NCBI GenBank assembly: GCA_029239545.1
Contig: JARBUQ010000091.1
Span: 1 to 10,632, forward strand
DNA: 10,632 nt
From: Paenibacillus sp.
Lineage (GTDB): Bacteria; Bacillota; Bacilli; Paenibacillales; NBRC-103111
Direction: 5' to 3'
Positions 1 to 6,858 of this stretch are shown here, in pieces (positions within the stretch are counted from its first letter, which is position 1; every line of letters begins with the position of its first letter). The position numbers and the translations under genes were made by a program. The notes under the pieces were generated by a model. The model did no database searches, was not told where the DNA came from, and saw only the letters and a program-made list of their open reading frames with translations.

Positions 1-189
1 CATGATAGCAAGCGATATCGCTGACTCGTACAACATGAGAAACATAATGCTTGGTGAGAACAGATAAAAGTTCAGCTTGGATAAAGTACGGATGTCGAGC
101 TTGAATATCAATTGCAGCAAAACGCCCACTGCAATCATTAGACTGAGTGGGACTACATTATTAAGCAAAATATATATAAAGTAAGACAC
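1..189 (-). CDS. AEC-family (auxin efflux carrier/malate permease type) transporter, N-terminal fragment
   Basis: This is the 5' end of a minus-strand gene cut by the left window edge; 63 codons are visible from a GTG start at 187-189. The translation begins VSYFIYILLNNVVPLSLMIA and continues with IFKLDIRTLSKLNFYLFSPS. It shows a hydrophobic first helix (about residues 3-27), a short charged linker with the 'LDIRTLSKLNFYLFSP' signature familiar from Firmicute AEC permeases, then a second hydrophobic helix. AEC proteins have about ten membrane helices and move organic anions such as malate; substrates are poorly predicted. An AGGA ribosome binding site lies just upstream, and the gene starts 16 bases after the SCO stop, so the two are probably co-transcribed. 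The family call rests on remembered motif similarity over a short fragment, so it is moderate. The GTG start is inferred from spacing. Confidence 0.72.
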   Translation of the reverse strand, partial: MSYFIYILLNNVVPLSLMIAVGVLLQLIFKLDIRTLSKLNFYLFSPSIMFLMLYESAISLAIM

Positions 190-205
190 GCTGGATTCCT
201 CGCTT

Positions 206-829
206 CTATTTAGCCTTACTTAACTGGGTGACTACCTGCACGACTTCCTTATAATCAATAATATCTCCCGCATCCTTGGAGCTGATATATTTGCGGATAT
301 TGCCTTCTCTGTCCAATAACGCTATGGAGTTCGTGTGTATGAAAGCGCCATCCGGACCTTTAAGCACACTGACCGCATAAGCATTCGCCAAATCCTTCAT
401 TGCCTTCTCCTCACCCCTTAGAAACTTCCAATTGGTCGTATCCTTCTGGAACTTGGTGGAATAGGTCTGCAATTGCTTGGCCGTATCTCTCTCCGGATCG
501 AACGAGATCGAATACATCATCACGTCCTTCCCCATCAACCCTTCCTTCTCCAGCTCCTGCTTCACCTTGGACAATTCATAAGTCGTAGGCTGACAAATAT
601 CCGGGCAGGTCGACCAGAAGAAGTATACCAGCCTTACTTTGCCATTTGAATCCTTAAGGCTGACCTCCGTACCGTCCGAGCTTTCCAATGTGAATTCGGT
701 CGCCTTTTTGATAATGGGCAGCTTCGAGCTCCCCCCACCGGAAGTGTTCAGTATCAACACAGCGGCTATAGCAATTATAGCGGCAGCTGCAATACCCTTG
801 AACCAGTGCTTGGTTATAAATTCCTGCAT
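206..829 (-). CDS. sco: SCO1/SenC family copper-binding thioredoxin-fold protein (cytochrome oxidase assembly)
   Basis: The 207-residue protein has one N-terminal membrane helix (about residues 12-28), a short Gly/Ser linker and a thioredoxin-like domain on the outer face of the membrane. The metal/thiol motif CPDIC (Cys75 and Cys79) follows 'VYFFWST', and the third expected copper ligand, His165, is in 'FIHTNSIALLD'. Together they form the SCO signature of CxxxC plus a distal His. SCO proteins deliver copper to, or reduce the thiols of, the CuA site of cytochrome c oxidase subunit II; the Bacillus subtilis relative is YpmQ/BsSco. There is no lipobox Cys, so anchoring should be by the helix and not by lipid. 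The motif is followed by Gln80, where many homologues have Pro. The ATG is supported by AAGGAGG at 838-844, 8 bases upstream. It lies downstream of ctaB on the same strand but behind a terminator. Confidence 0.93.
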   Translation of the reverse strand: MQEFITKHWFKGIAAAAIIAIAAVLILNTSGGGSSKLPIIKKATEFTLESSDGTEVSLKDSNGKVRLVYFFWSTCPDICQPTTYELSKVKQELEKEGLMGKDVMMYSISFDPERDTAKQLQTYSTKFQKDTTNWKFLRGEEKAMKDLANAYAVSVLKGPDGAFIHTNSIALLDREGNIRKYISSKDAGDIIDYKEVVQVVTQLSKAK

Positions 830-837
830 TCCTGACT

Positions 838-844
838 CCTCCTT
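838..844 (-). promoter_or_regulatory. Ribosome binding site of the SCO gene
   Basis: The minus strand reads AAGGAGG eight bases before the ATG at 827-829. This is a near-perfect Shine-Dalgarno and fixes the start codon. Translation can therefore be strong even though a terminator sits between this gene and ctaB. Confidence 0.85.
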
Positions 845-871
845 GCTTATTCCTAAAGTGATATTCCGGTT

Positions 872-904
872 AAAAAAAGAAGCCCATGAACGTCCATGGG
901 GCTT
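872..904 (-). terminator. Rho-independent terminator between ctaB and the SCO gene
   Basis: On the minus strand AAGCCCCATG (904-895), a six-base loop and CATGGGCTT (888-880) form a stem of nine pairs with one bulged C. It is followed by C and seven T residues (878-872). It lies 15 bases past the ctaB stop. It should end or attenuate ctaB transcripts, so the SCO and AEC genes either depend on read-through or have a promoter in the short interval 845-871, where I see no clear one. Confidence 0.85.
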
Positions 905-918
905 GACTACAAATTAAT

Positions 919-1878
919 TTACACTCGAATTGTATCCAGAATCATTACGATAAACAAAATTGGCAAGTAGTTAATGGAATATACGAACATCTTCTTGGCC
1001 CATTCGTCGTCATCCTTGGCCTTGAAGCCGATCAGACCCAAATACACCCATATAAGACCAAGAATCGTTGCCGTCAGCAAGTAGATCTCACCAACGTATT
1101 GGTACATGTACAGCATAAGGGATACGGGTACAAGCATAATGAGAAATCGCATCATGTGGATCTTCGTTATATAGTTACCATGAACAACTGGGAGAAGCGG
1201 ATAACCAGCTGCACGATATTCCTCCTTGCGGCGCATGCCTAATGCCCAGAAATGAGGAGGCTGCCAGAGAAAAAGAATGCCGAACAAAATCCAGGCACCG
1301 GCATCGAGTTCTTGTGAGACTGCGCAATACCCGATTACTGGAGGCATTGCCCCGGAGATCGCACCGATCGTAGTGCTATAAGTGGAAGTTCTTTTCAACC
1401 AGGCTGTATAAATCCACACATAAACGAATAATCCGATGACTCCCAGAAGAGCTGCAAGCAGATTAGCGAAAAACACGAGAGTGGCTAGTCCAACAACACC
1501 TAGCACGATCCCATAGATCATGACTTGATTAGGCGTTACAACCCCTGTTGGCAGAGCACGTTTCTTCGTTCTGCTCATCTTCGTATCCATATCACGGTCG
1601 AGATAGTTGTTCAGTACACAGCCTGATGCCATAACCAGCGCCGTACCTATCATCGTACACAATAGCTTAACAAGGTCAAATGCTTCGCCTGATGCCCCCC
1701 ACGCTACCCAATAGCCTCCGAATGCTGCTATCAGATTAGAGAAAAGAATGCCGGGCTTGGCCAGATTCACATAGTCTCTGATTGTTGCTTTGCGAACGGG
1801 AGCGAGCAGCTCTTGCGACTCAAGCGAGGATTGATCGTCTACGCTTAAAGTCCCATTCATTTGGAGCTGTTTGTCCAT
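919..1878 (-). CDS. ctaB: Protoheme IX farnesyltransferase (heme O synthase)
   Basis: This UbiA-superfamily membrane enzyme transfers a farnesyl group from farnesyl diphosphate to heme B, giving heme O for terminal oxidases and as the precursor of heme A. The 319 residues include an N-terminal cytosolic stretch of about 33 residues and then roughly eight or nine membrane helices. The first Asp-rich motif is N90-N-Y-L-D-R-D-M-D98 followed by 'MSRTKKRALPTG'. The second conserved loop, 'WQPPHFWALGMRRKEEYR' (205-222) and 'AGYPLLPVV', is specific to COX10/CtaB as opposed to other prenyltransferases. Length matches the family. The ATG is set by AGGAGGA at 1887-1893 with an 8-base spacer. In Bacillus, ctaB lies next to ctaA and the cta operon; neither is visible here. 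The next gene downstream, SCO, serves the same oxidase assembly process but is separated by a terminator. Confidence 0.96.
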   Translation of the reverse strand: MDKQLQMNGTLSVDDQSSLESQELLAPVRKATIRDYVNLAKPGILFSNLIAAFGGYWVAWGASGEAFDLVKLLCTMIGTALVMASGCVLNNYLDRDMDTKMSRTKKRALPTGVVTPNQVMIYGIVLGVVGLATLVFFANLLAALLGVIGLFVYVWIYTAWLKRTSTYSTTIGAISGAMPPVIGYCAVSQELDAGAWILFGILFLWQPPHFWALGMRRKEEYRAAGYPLLPVVHGNYITKIHMMRFLIMLVPVSLMLYMYQYVGEIYLLTATILGLIWVYLGLIGFKAKDDDEWAKKMFVYSINYLPILFIVMILDTIRV

Positions 1879-1886
1879 TTATTGTA

Positions 1887-1893
1887 TCCTCCT
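1887..1893 (-). promoter_or_regulatory. Ribosome binding site of ctaB
   Basis: The minus strand reads AGGAGGA eight bases before the ctaB ATG at 1876-1878, which supports that start. A possible imperfect hairpin (arms 1917-1925 and 1899-1908, one bulge and one mismatch) lies just upstream of it in the leader. Confidence 0.8.
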
Positions 1894-1932
1894 AAATACT
1901 TTTCGAAGCGTAATAACTCCGAAAGCATATAC

Positions 1933-1968
1933 TTAAAACACTTTCTTGAAATGCACCTTTATTATCAT
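1933..1968 (-). CDS. Possible 11-codon leader ORF upstream of ctaB
   Basis: On the minus strand a near-perfect Shine-Dalgarno, AAGGAGGTG (1984-1976), is followed after seven bases by ATG (1968-1966). The ORF reads MIIKVHFKKVF and stops with TAA at 1935-1933. It ends 54 bases before ctaB, with an imperfect hairpin in between (about 1899-1925). The ribosome binding site is stronger than that of most genes in this window, and it would otherwise have no coding purpose. The peptide is basic and matches no family I know. It could be a translated leader affecting ctaB expression, the remnant of a decayed gene start, or chance. Only the SD spacing supports it. Confidence 0.35.
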   Translation of the reverse strand: MIIKVHFKKVF

Positions 1969-1989
1969 AACAACCCACCTCCTTTTTTA

Positions 1990-2018
1990 CAATAAAAGTG
2001 GATACGAATTCATAAAAT
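1990..2018 (+). promoter_or_regulatory. Candidate SigE-type promoter for the cwlJ/gerQ locus
   Basis: CAATAAA (1990-1996) and CATAAAAT (2011-2018) are separated by 14 bases and resemble the SigE -35 and -10 elements. In B. subtilis cwlJ and gerQ are transcribed by SigE in the mother cell, which makes the position plausible. The match is imperfect and the site is about 145 bases before the cwlJ remnant. A SigA-like alternative lies just downstream: TTGACT at 2030-2035 with TTATTT at 2054-2059, spacer 18, preceded by TGG. The rest of 2019-2162 shows no convincing gene. Confidence 0.3.
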
Positions 2019-2162
2019 TGTCGAACACTTTGACTTTTTGCGGTGTTTTATGGTTATTTAATAAATTTGTCACCAATTCACTAGCAGCCCAATATGATGA
2101 TTATGTGGATTTCAGCCCAGAGCTTTGCACAGCTTACAGAAAGGGAAGTGACTAAGAACACC

Positions 2163-2327
2163 ATGGCAGTCATCAAAACTAAATTCCGAAGACGTCAGAA
2201 CGCTGGTCCGACTTATGCGTGCTGAAGCGGAAGGCGATGGTGAACAAGGCATGCTGATGTCGGCAATGTAGGTGTAAATCGTGTGAGAGGCAACTGTCTG
2301 GATTTCAAAAATCTTGCATCATATTAG
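2163..2327 (+). pseudogene. cwlJ: cwlJ remnant (spore cortex-lytic hydrolase, frameshifted and 3'-truncated)
   Basis: CwlJ is a SleB-like cortex hydrolase of about 140 residues that sits in the spore coat and degrades cortex peptidoglycan during germination. Here only its N-terminal part survives, spread over two frames. ATG at 2163 gives MAVIKT. One extra base near 2181-2184 shifts the frame, and from 2185 it reads SEDVRTLVRLMRAEAEGDGE then QGMLM. One missing base near 2260 shifts back, and from 2262 it reads GNVGVNRVRGNCLDFKNL before TAG at 2325. The RAEAEG segment with the conserved acidic residues is present, but the remaining two-thirds of the protein is gone, and gerQ's ribosome binding site follows directly. 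Read in the first frame alone, translation stops at 2223-2225. In Bacillus cwlJ lies immediately before gerQ in one operon, which matches this position exactly. Apart from sequencing error at the two shifts, the loss of the 3' part is unambiguous. Confidence 0.85.
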
Positions 2328-2358
2328 TTCTAATCCATAGAGGAGGTATTTATACATT

Positions 2359-2778
2359 ATGCCCTGTTATAACACTTACCGGGGGACTTCTAATCCCCAA
2401 ACTATGTATCCTATGTATCAAGCTCAGGCTCAGGCTCAGTATCCGACAGCAGGGGGGCCTCTTGCCCCAAGTGGAACGTTTATTCCCGGAGCTCCTGCCA
2501 AACCGCCTCAATCGCCACCAGGCATGCTTCCAGTTGAAGAATCTTTCATTGAGAACATTCTGCGTTTGAACCTGGGGAAAATGGCAACCTTGTATATGAC
2601 CTATGAGAACAACAAGGAATGGAATGCCAAAATATTCAAAGGTAAGATCGAGGCGGCTGGCCGGGATCATATTATTGTGAGCGATCCAACTACTGGGATG
2701 CGTTATCTTCTGCTCATGGTTAATCTCGACTACATCACTTTCGACGAAGAGCTGAAATACACATATCCCTATCGTTAA
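2359..2778 (+). CDS. gerQ: Spore coat protein GerQ
   Basis: GerQ (YwdL in B. subtilis) is an inner-coat protein made in the mother cell. It is needed to localise or stabilise CwlJ and hence for Ca-dipicolinate-triggered germination. The protein has 139 residues. The N-terminal 55 are low complexity, rich in Pro, Gln, Tyr and Gly with a QAQAQAQ run (21-27). The conserved domain starts at LPVEESFIENILRLN (57-71) and includes 'YMTYENNKEWNAKIFKG' (79-95) and 'AAGRDHIIVSDP', ending DYITFDEELKYTYPYR. It is shorter than the B. subtilis protein (about 180 residues), and the difference is in the N-terminal tail. That tail has no Lys before Lys48, although in B. subtilis N-terminal lysines are cross-linked by transglutaminase Tgl. 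AGAGGAGGT at 2339-2347, 11 bases upstream, supports the ATG. Its usual partner cwlJ is broken just upstream. Confidence 0.95.
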   Translation: MPCYNTYRGTSNPQTMYPMYQAQAQAQYPTAGGPLAPSGTFIPGAPAKPPQSPPGMLPVEESFIENILRLNLGKMATLYMTYENNKEWNAKIFKGKIEAAGRDHIIVSDPTTGMRYLLLMVNLDYITFDEELKYTYPYR

Positions 2779-2790
2779 CGACGCCTACAA

Positions 2791-2828
2791 AACAAAACCT
2801 TTGGAGCATCTGCTTCGGAGGTTTTGTT
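2791..2828 (+). terminator. Hairpin terminator after gerQ
   Basis: The arms AACAAAACCTTTGGAGC (2791-2807) and GCTTCGGAGGTTTTGTT (2812-2828) pair over 17 positions, three of them G-U, around the loop ATCT. The T-rich 3' arm and the following TTGATTATT give only a weak U tract. It starts 12 bases after the gerQ stop. The 170 bases from here to the chemotaxis gene contain a tandem decamer, GTTATTCAAA/GTTATTCAAG at 2851-2870, and no convincing promoter or gene. Confidence 0.75.
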
Positions 2829-3003
2829 GATTATTCAGCTCTACGCAATTGTTATTCAAAGTTATTCAAGGCAAATTAACATAAAATTCACCTAATGTTC
2901 GCAACTTCAGACCTATATGACCACAGGATTCTGTCGAAGCGAGTCGAATTAAGTAGACATTGACTGATCTGATTTCTACTAAAATTTGGCTTGGAGTGAG
3001 ACT

Positions 3004-4758
3004 ATGAGTAAAAATACTGGACGTTTATGGACACTGACAATTCGTAAAAAGCTGATGATGACCTGCCTGCTTCTGCTCCTTGTGCCTGTTGCCGTGCTTG
3101 GTACTATTGTGTATCAAGTCTCTTCAGACGAAAATAATGAGCTCATCGAAAAAAACTTGCGAAATTCCGTCGAGATGGCGATTGAATGGACCGTTTCTTT
3201 TGAAGAGTCGGTTAAGAAAGGCATTATCAGTGAGAAGGATGCTCAAGAAAAGGTCAAAGAAATGCTTTTGGGAACGCTAAAGGACGGGAAACGTCCGATT
3301 AACCCTAACATTGATTTGGGACCGAATGGCTACTTTTTTGTTATGAATGACAAGGGTGACGAGCTTGCGCATCCTTTCATCGAGGGACAGAACATTATTG
3401 ATAAACAAACAAGCGATGGATTTTTCTATATCAAGGATATGATAGCAAAAGGCCAGGCCGGCGGCGGATTTACGATCTACGACTGGCCGCTGCCTAATTC
3501 CACAGAAGAGGCGCCAAAGATCACCTTCTCTAAGATGAGTCCTGCCTGGGGCTGGATTATATGTGCCGGCTCCTATTATGAGGATTACAACGGCGGACAA
3601 ACAACCATTCTAAAAACGATCATAACAACTCTCATTATTTGCTGGGTGCTGGGCACGCTTATTCTTACCTTGTTCTCGATGCATATCTCCAGACCGATAA
3701 CTCGTCTTGCCCGACAGGCCAAGCAATTCGCGACCGGAGATTTAAGCCATGCCGACTTGACCGTGCGAAATAAGGACGAGATCGGAGAACTGGCTGTATC
3801 CTTTGAAACGATGTATACGAATCTAAAGCAGCTGGCTTCCGGTCTGCTGAGCAGCTCGGACTCGCTGTCTGCTGCCTCCTACCAATTGTCCGCAGCCACC
3901 TCTGAGACGGCCAATGCTAGCAGCCAAATTGCTGAAGCGGCGCAGGATGCCGCTGTATCCAACGAAGTTCAGGTCAATAGTGTGCAAGAAAGCTCACGAG
4001 CCATGGAAGAAATGGCCATTGGGATCCAACTGATCGCTAGCACTTCCTCGAACGCTTATGATGCTTCCGTCACTGCACAGGAGCAAGCACAACAGGGCAA
4101 TCTGCTCATAACACGGTCCACTGAACAAATAAATGCAGTAAGCGACACAGTAGCCGATCTTTCCAGCATTATTCAAAAGCTGGAGGAACGATCCAAGCAG
4201 ATCGGCGAGATCGTTCAAGTGATTACCGAGATCTCCCAACAAACTAATCTGTTGGCTTTGAATGCTTCCATTGAAGCGGCACGCGCCGGAGAACAAGGAA
4301 AAGGTTTTGCTGTTGTAGCCAACGAAGTCAAAAAGCTCGCTGAACGCTCTAACACCTCTGCCGGGCAGGTATCCGAGCTGATTGAGTCGATTCAGATAGA
4401 CATTGAATCAGCCGTCACGAGGATGGACAAGGGCGAGCAGGAGGTTACGGAAGGCGTGAAAGCCATTCGCCGGACAGGCGAAGCCTTCTCCCTTATTCTT
4501 ACAGCAACACAGAGTGTAGTGAACCAGGTCCAGGAAGCATCCGGCGCCGCTGAGGAAATGTCGGCCAGCGCCCAGCAAATAGCAGCCTCTCTGCAGGAGA
4601 TGGAGCGTATGGCAGGCAAGTCGAATGAATTGACACAGACGATATCGGCTTCAACTGAAGAGCAGATTGCCGCCATGGAGGAAATCAGTGCCTCTGCAGA
4701 TTCACTCCAAGCTATGTCTGCACAGATGCAAGATCTCGCCCACAGATTCAAGCTGTAA
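3004..4758 (+). CDS. Methyl-accepting chemotaxis protein with extracellular Cache sensor
   Basis: This is a transmembrane chemoreceptor that should pass ligand binding through CheW to CheA. From ATG at 3004 it has 584 residues. They comprise a first helix (about 17-38); an extracellular single-Cache-type domain (about 40-198) with 'GYFFVMNDKGDELAHPF' (109-125) and a closing 'AWGWIICAGSYYED'; a second helix (202-226); a HAMP domain opening with 'ISRPITRLARQ' (228-238); and a long coiled-coil signalling domain. The signalling tip is near 'EISQQTNLLALNASIEAARA' (409-428) and 'GKGFAVVANEVKKLAERS', the most conserved part of all MCPs. Ala/Ser-Gln/Glu-rich helices on both sides carry likely methylation sites. 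There is no C-terminal pentapeptide for CheR docking. The frame opens at TTG 2986, but GGAG at 2993-2996 with a 7-base spacer favours the ATG. Ligand unknown; sCache_2 receptors often sense small carboxylates. Confidence 0.95.
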   Translation: MSKNTGRLWTLTIRKKLMMTCLLLLLVPVAVLGTIVYQVSSDENNELIEKNLRNSVEMAIEWTVSFEESVKKGIISEKDAQEKVKEMLLGTLKDGKRPINPNIDLGPNGYFFVMNDKGDELAHPFIEGQNIIDKQTSDGFFYIKDMIAKGQAGGGFTIYDWPLPNSTEEAPKITFSKMSPAWGWIICAGSYYEDYNGGQTTILKTIITTLIICWVLGTLILTLFSMHISRPITRLARQAKQFATGDLSHADLTVRNKDEIGELAVSFETMYTNLKQLASGLLSSSDSLSAASYQLSAATSETANASSQIAEAAQDAAVSNEVQVNSVQESSRAMEEMAIGIQLIASTSSNAYDASVTAQEQAQQGNLLITRSTEQINAVSDTVADLSSIIQKLEERSKQIGEIVQVITEISQQTNLLALNASIEAARAGEQGKGFAVVANEVKKLAERSNTSAGQVSELIESIQIDIESAVTRMDKGEQEVTEGVKAIRRTGEAFSLILTATQSVVNQVQEASGAAEEMSASAQQIAASLQEMERMAGKSNELTQTISASTEEQIAAMEEISASADSLQAMSAQMQDLAHRFKL

Positions 4759-4781
4759 CCCCAGCCTAAGAAGGTTACAAC

Positions 4782-4821
4782 AACGAACCCCATGGAATAA
4801 TTCCGGATGGGTTTGTTTGTT
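4782..4821 (+). terminator. Imperfect hairpin terminator between the chemotaxis and MATE genes
   Basis: AACGAACCC-CAT-GGAAT (4782-4798) can pair, with small bulges, with ATTCC-ATG-GGTTTGTT (4799-4817), and a T-rich stretch TGTTATTGATCTTTTT follows. It lies 24 bases after the chemoreceptor stop, between two convergent genes. It may also slow minus-strand transcription from the MATE gene, although the U tract on that side is poor. Confidence 0.55.
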
Positions 4822-4859
4822 ATTGATCTTTTTCACAAATCGTCCAGTTATGCAACCCT

Positions 4860-6212
4860 TTAGCTCGTTAACATACTCGGCTGCTTCTTCTGATTCCTGA
4901 TATACAAATAAACCGTGATGACTACAAGGAATTCCGACAAAGGGATAGCCAGCCAAACACCGTTTGTTCCCCAGAAGTGAGGCAATGTGAGCAGGAATAC
5001 AACCATGAGGAGCATTTCTCTTGCAATTGTAATCCAGATGGCCATTCTAACTTGATCTGTCACTTGGAAATACGTCATCATAACAAAATTGACTCCCATA
5101 AACAGATAGGCGGTGAAGAACAGTCCAATCCCTTTTACTGCCAGCTTACGTACATCTTCTGAGAAGTCCCCGAAAACAGACACTATAACATCTGCGAACA
5201 AAAGACCGATCACCAGAACCACTGCCCCGGTAACAACCGCCGTTATGATGGCAATTCGCATCGTCTCTCTCTCACGGGCACGATTCTTGGCACCACGGTA
5301 AAAGCTGATCAACGGTTGAATAGCGGCACCCATTCCAAGGAACATCAGGAGCATCACACTGTGTACATAATTCAGGATGGAGAATGCGGACACGCCTACC
5401 GTACCAGCCCAGCGGACCATTGCAATATTGTACCCTGCTGTAAATACTGCAATGCCTAATTCGGCAATAAAGCTCGGAAACCCAATCGTTAATGTATCTC
5501 TAGTCAGCTTCCAGGAATACCGTGGTTTGGTGAACCGAAGCGTGCTTTCTTTTCGAAAAAAATGCGTAAACAGCACAAGCGTTCCCAAAGCAAAAGCTAA
5601 AATCAGTCCCCATGCCGAGCCCGAAACTCCAAAGTCCAGCACGAACAGAAATATATAATTTAACACGATATTGCTAATGGCGACGACAAGCATGGACATC
5701 ATAGATAAATTAGGGTTTCTGTCGTTTCTGACGAACACATTGAATGCGCTATGAACCGTTACAACAAAACCGCATGTAAATAACACGTTCATATATTCCA
5801 TCGTGTAAGCCATCGTCTCATCATTAGCACCCAGGAATACGGCTAATTGCTCACGGAACAGAAAAGCAATACAGGCAATAACAAGAGTGGAGCTGAAGAT
5901 GAGAACGAGTGAGTGTGTGAAAATGGACTGGGATTGGGCAACCTCTTTGGCGCCAAGCGCCTTGGAGTACAGCGTAGCTCCACCGATTCCAATCCACAGC
6001 GAGAGAGCTATATAGATGGTGAATACCGGGAAAGCTACATTGACTCCAGCCAGCGCAACAGAGCCTAACCGCTGTCCAACAAAGATTCCATCAATGACTA
6101 CGTTGACAGACATCATCACCATACCGATCAAGGACGGGATCAAATAACGGAAAAACACCTTGCTCACGGAATCGGATTCGAGTGATTGTAAACCTTTAAG
6201 CTCTTTATTCAT
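4860..6212 (-). CDS. MATE family efflux transporter (MepA-like)
   Basis: This is a membrane exporter that should use an ion gradient (Na+ or H+) to expel organic cations or drugs. The 450 residues form about twelve membrane helices in two homologous six-helix halves, the usual MATE size. The N-terminal part 'IPSLIGMVMMSVNVVIDGIF' (25-44) followed by VGQRLGSVALAGVNVAFP is the typical first-helix signature of MepA-like MATE proteins. 'IGIGGATLYSKALGAKE' (74-90) is the conserved loop after helix 2. The second half repeats the pattern near 'GFPSFIAELGIAVF' and 'MGAAIQPLISFYRGAKNRAR'. The ATG is preceded by AGAGGTG at 6217-6223 with a 4-base gap, which is acceptable. It faces the chemoreceptor gene convergently and lies 112 bases after the MFS-like gene on the same strand. 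A weak hairpin in that gap (6296-6310) may or may not separate them. Drug specificity cannot be inferred. Confidence 0.93.
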   Translation of the reverse strand: MNKELKGLQSLESDSVSKVFFRYLIPSLIGMVMMSVNVVIDGIFVGQRLGSVALAGVNVAFPVFTIYIALSLWIGIGGATLYSKALGAKEVAQSQSIFTHSLVLIFSSTLVIACIAFLFREQLAVFLGANDETMAYTMEYMNVLFTCGFVVTVHSAFNVFVRNDRNPNLSMMSMLVVAISNIVLNYIFLFVLDFGVSGSAWGLILAFALGTLVLFTHFFRKESTLRFTKPRYSWKLTRDTLTIGFPSFIAELGIAVFTAGYNIAMVRWAGTVGVSAFSILNYVHSVMLLMFLGMGAAIQPLISFYRGAKNRARERETMRIAIITAVVTGAVVLVIGLLFADVIVSVFGDFSEDVRKLAVKGIGLFFTAYLFMGVNFVMMTYFQVTDQVRMAIWITIAREMLLMVVFLLTLPHFWGTNGVWLAIPLSEFLVVITVYLYIRNQKKQPSMLTS

Positions 6213-6324
6213 GTTGCACCTCTGGTCTGCGGGATCAGCGTCCCTCTATTCATCCCATACACCTTATCATATCCGGATCGGCTTCTTCCAGAGAAAAGAT
6301 TATTAATCCTAGCTATACATTTCC

Positions 6325-6858
6325 CTATACCGCCCTTCTTCTCCACACCAGCAAGGCGCTTGTCCCATACAGCAGAGCGCTCGCATAGAACAAGGCGTCA
6401 ATTGTGAGCCAGTCAATCAAGTAACCGCCGACTATGACAGCGAACCCGGAGGCCACCGACGTCCAGAACTGGTAAGCTCCTATCGCTTCCCCTCGAGCTC
6501 CGCGTTCTGTATGATCTGCGATCAGCAATCGTTCGCTCATCCTCTGCATGGCACTGCAAGCGCCCATCACAAGCTGCAGCACAATGACCCACACATACGA
6601 AGCAACCCAAGGAAAGCTCAGCATAGCCGCCATCATCCCAATAGAGCTCCACATCAGGATAATACGACCATTTTGATCCAATTTGGGTGCAATCCACTGG
6701 GAAACAACTGCAGAGCTAACAGTGAACACCGCAAAGGCCAAGCCGTACTTGGAATAGCTGTTGCCGAGATTTTTCAGGAATAACAAGTAGTAGGGGTAGA
6801 TCATGCCTGCTGCGAGTGTGAATAAGCTCTGAGACCTGATAAGCCATTTGAGATTCAT
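6325..6858 (-). CDS. Half-size (six-helix) MFS-like membrane protein
   Basis: The 177-residue protein resembles only the N-terminal half of a major facilitator transporter. Six hydrophobic segments lie at about 9-29, 37-55, 66-84, 88-107, 130-150 and 153-171. Between helices 2 and 3 is a degenerate MFS motif A, 'PKLDQNGRIILMW' (58-70). The chain ends WRRRAV exactly after helix 6, and no continuation in any frame is visible in the 112 bases before the MATE gene. A complete transporter has about 400 residues and twelve helices. Its ATG overlaps the stop of the upstream flavoenzyme (ATGA at 6858-6855), and GGGGAGGGG at 6869-6877 lies in that gene's end, so the two are translationally coupled. 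It could work as a dimer, partner the flavoenzyme in the membrane, or be a decayed 5' half. It is intact as an ORF, which argues weakly against decay. Confidence 0.8.
   Translation of the reverse strand: MNLKWLIRSQSLFTLAAGMIYPYYLLFLKNLGNSYSKYGLAFAVFTVSSAVVSQWIAPKLDQNGRIILMWSSIGMMAAMLSFPWVASYVWVIVLQLVMGACSAMQRMSERLLIADHTERGARGEAIGAYQFWTSVASGFAVIVGGYLIDWLTIDALFYASALLYGTSALLVWRRRAV

Noticed and set aside
1946..2155. A 69-codon plus-strand frame before the cwlJ remnant
   Set aside because: It has no ribosome binding site and no recognisable motif. It overlaps the opposite-strand ctaB leader, and its composition looks like non-coding AT-rich sequence.
2350..2670. Minus-strand frame opposite gerQ
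   Set aside because: It is a shadow of gerQ, which has clear family motifs and a ribosome binding site.
2851..2870. Tandem decamer GTTATTCAAA/GTTATTCAAG
   Set aside because: There are only two copies and nothing links them to a promoter or binding site. Likely a chance duplication.
2960..2985. TTGACT...TAAAAT as a promoter for the chemoreceptor
   Set aside because: The spacer is only 14 bases, and the implied transcription start would fall on the ribosome binding site.
2986..3003. TTG start six codons upstream for the chemoreceptor
   Set aside because: The ATG at 3004 has GGAG at a 7-base spacing. The TTG has no Shine-Dalgarno before it.
4392..4793. Minus-strand 133-codon frame opposite the chemoreceptor signalling domain
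   Set aside because: It is a Ser/Ala/Cys-rich antisense shadow of the coiled-coil repeat. The other strand carries the highly conserved MCP motif.
6213..6324. Missing second half of the MFS gene
   Set aside because: I read the minus strand past the stop codon in all frames and saw no MFS-like helices before the MATE gene, so a simple frameshift does not explain the short protein.
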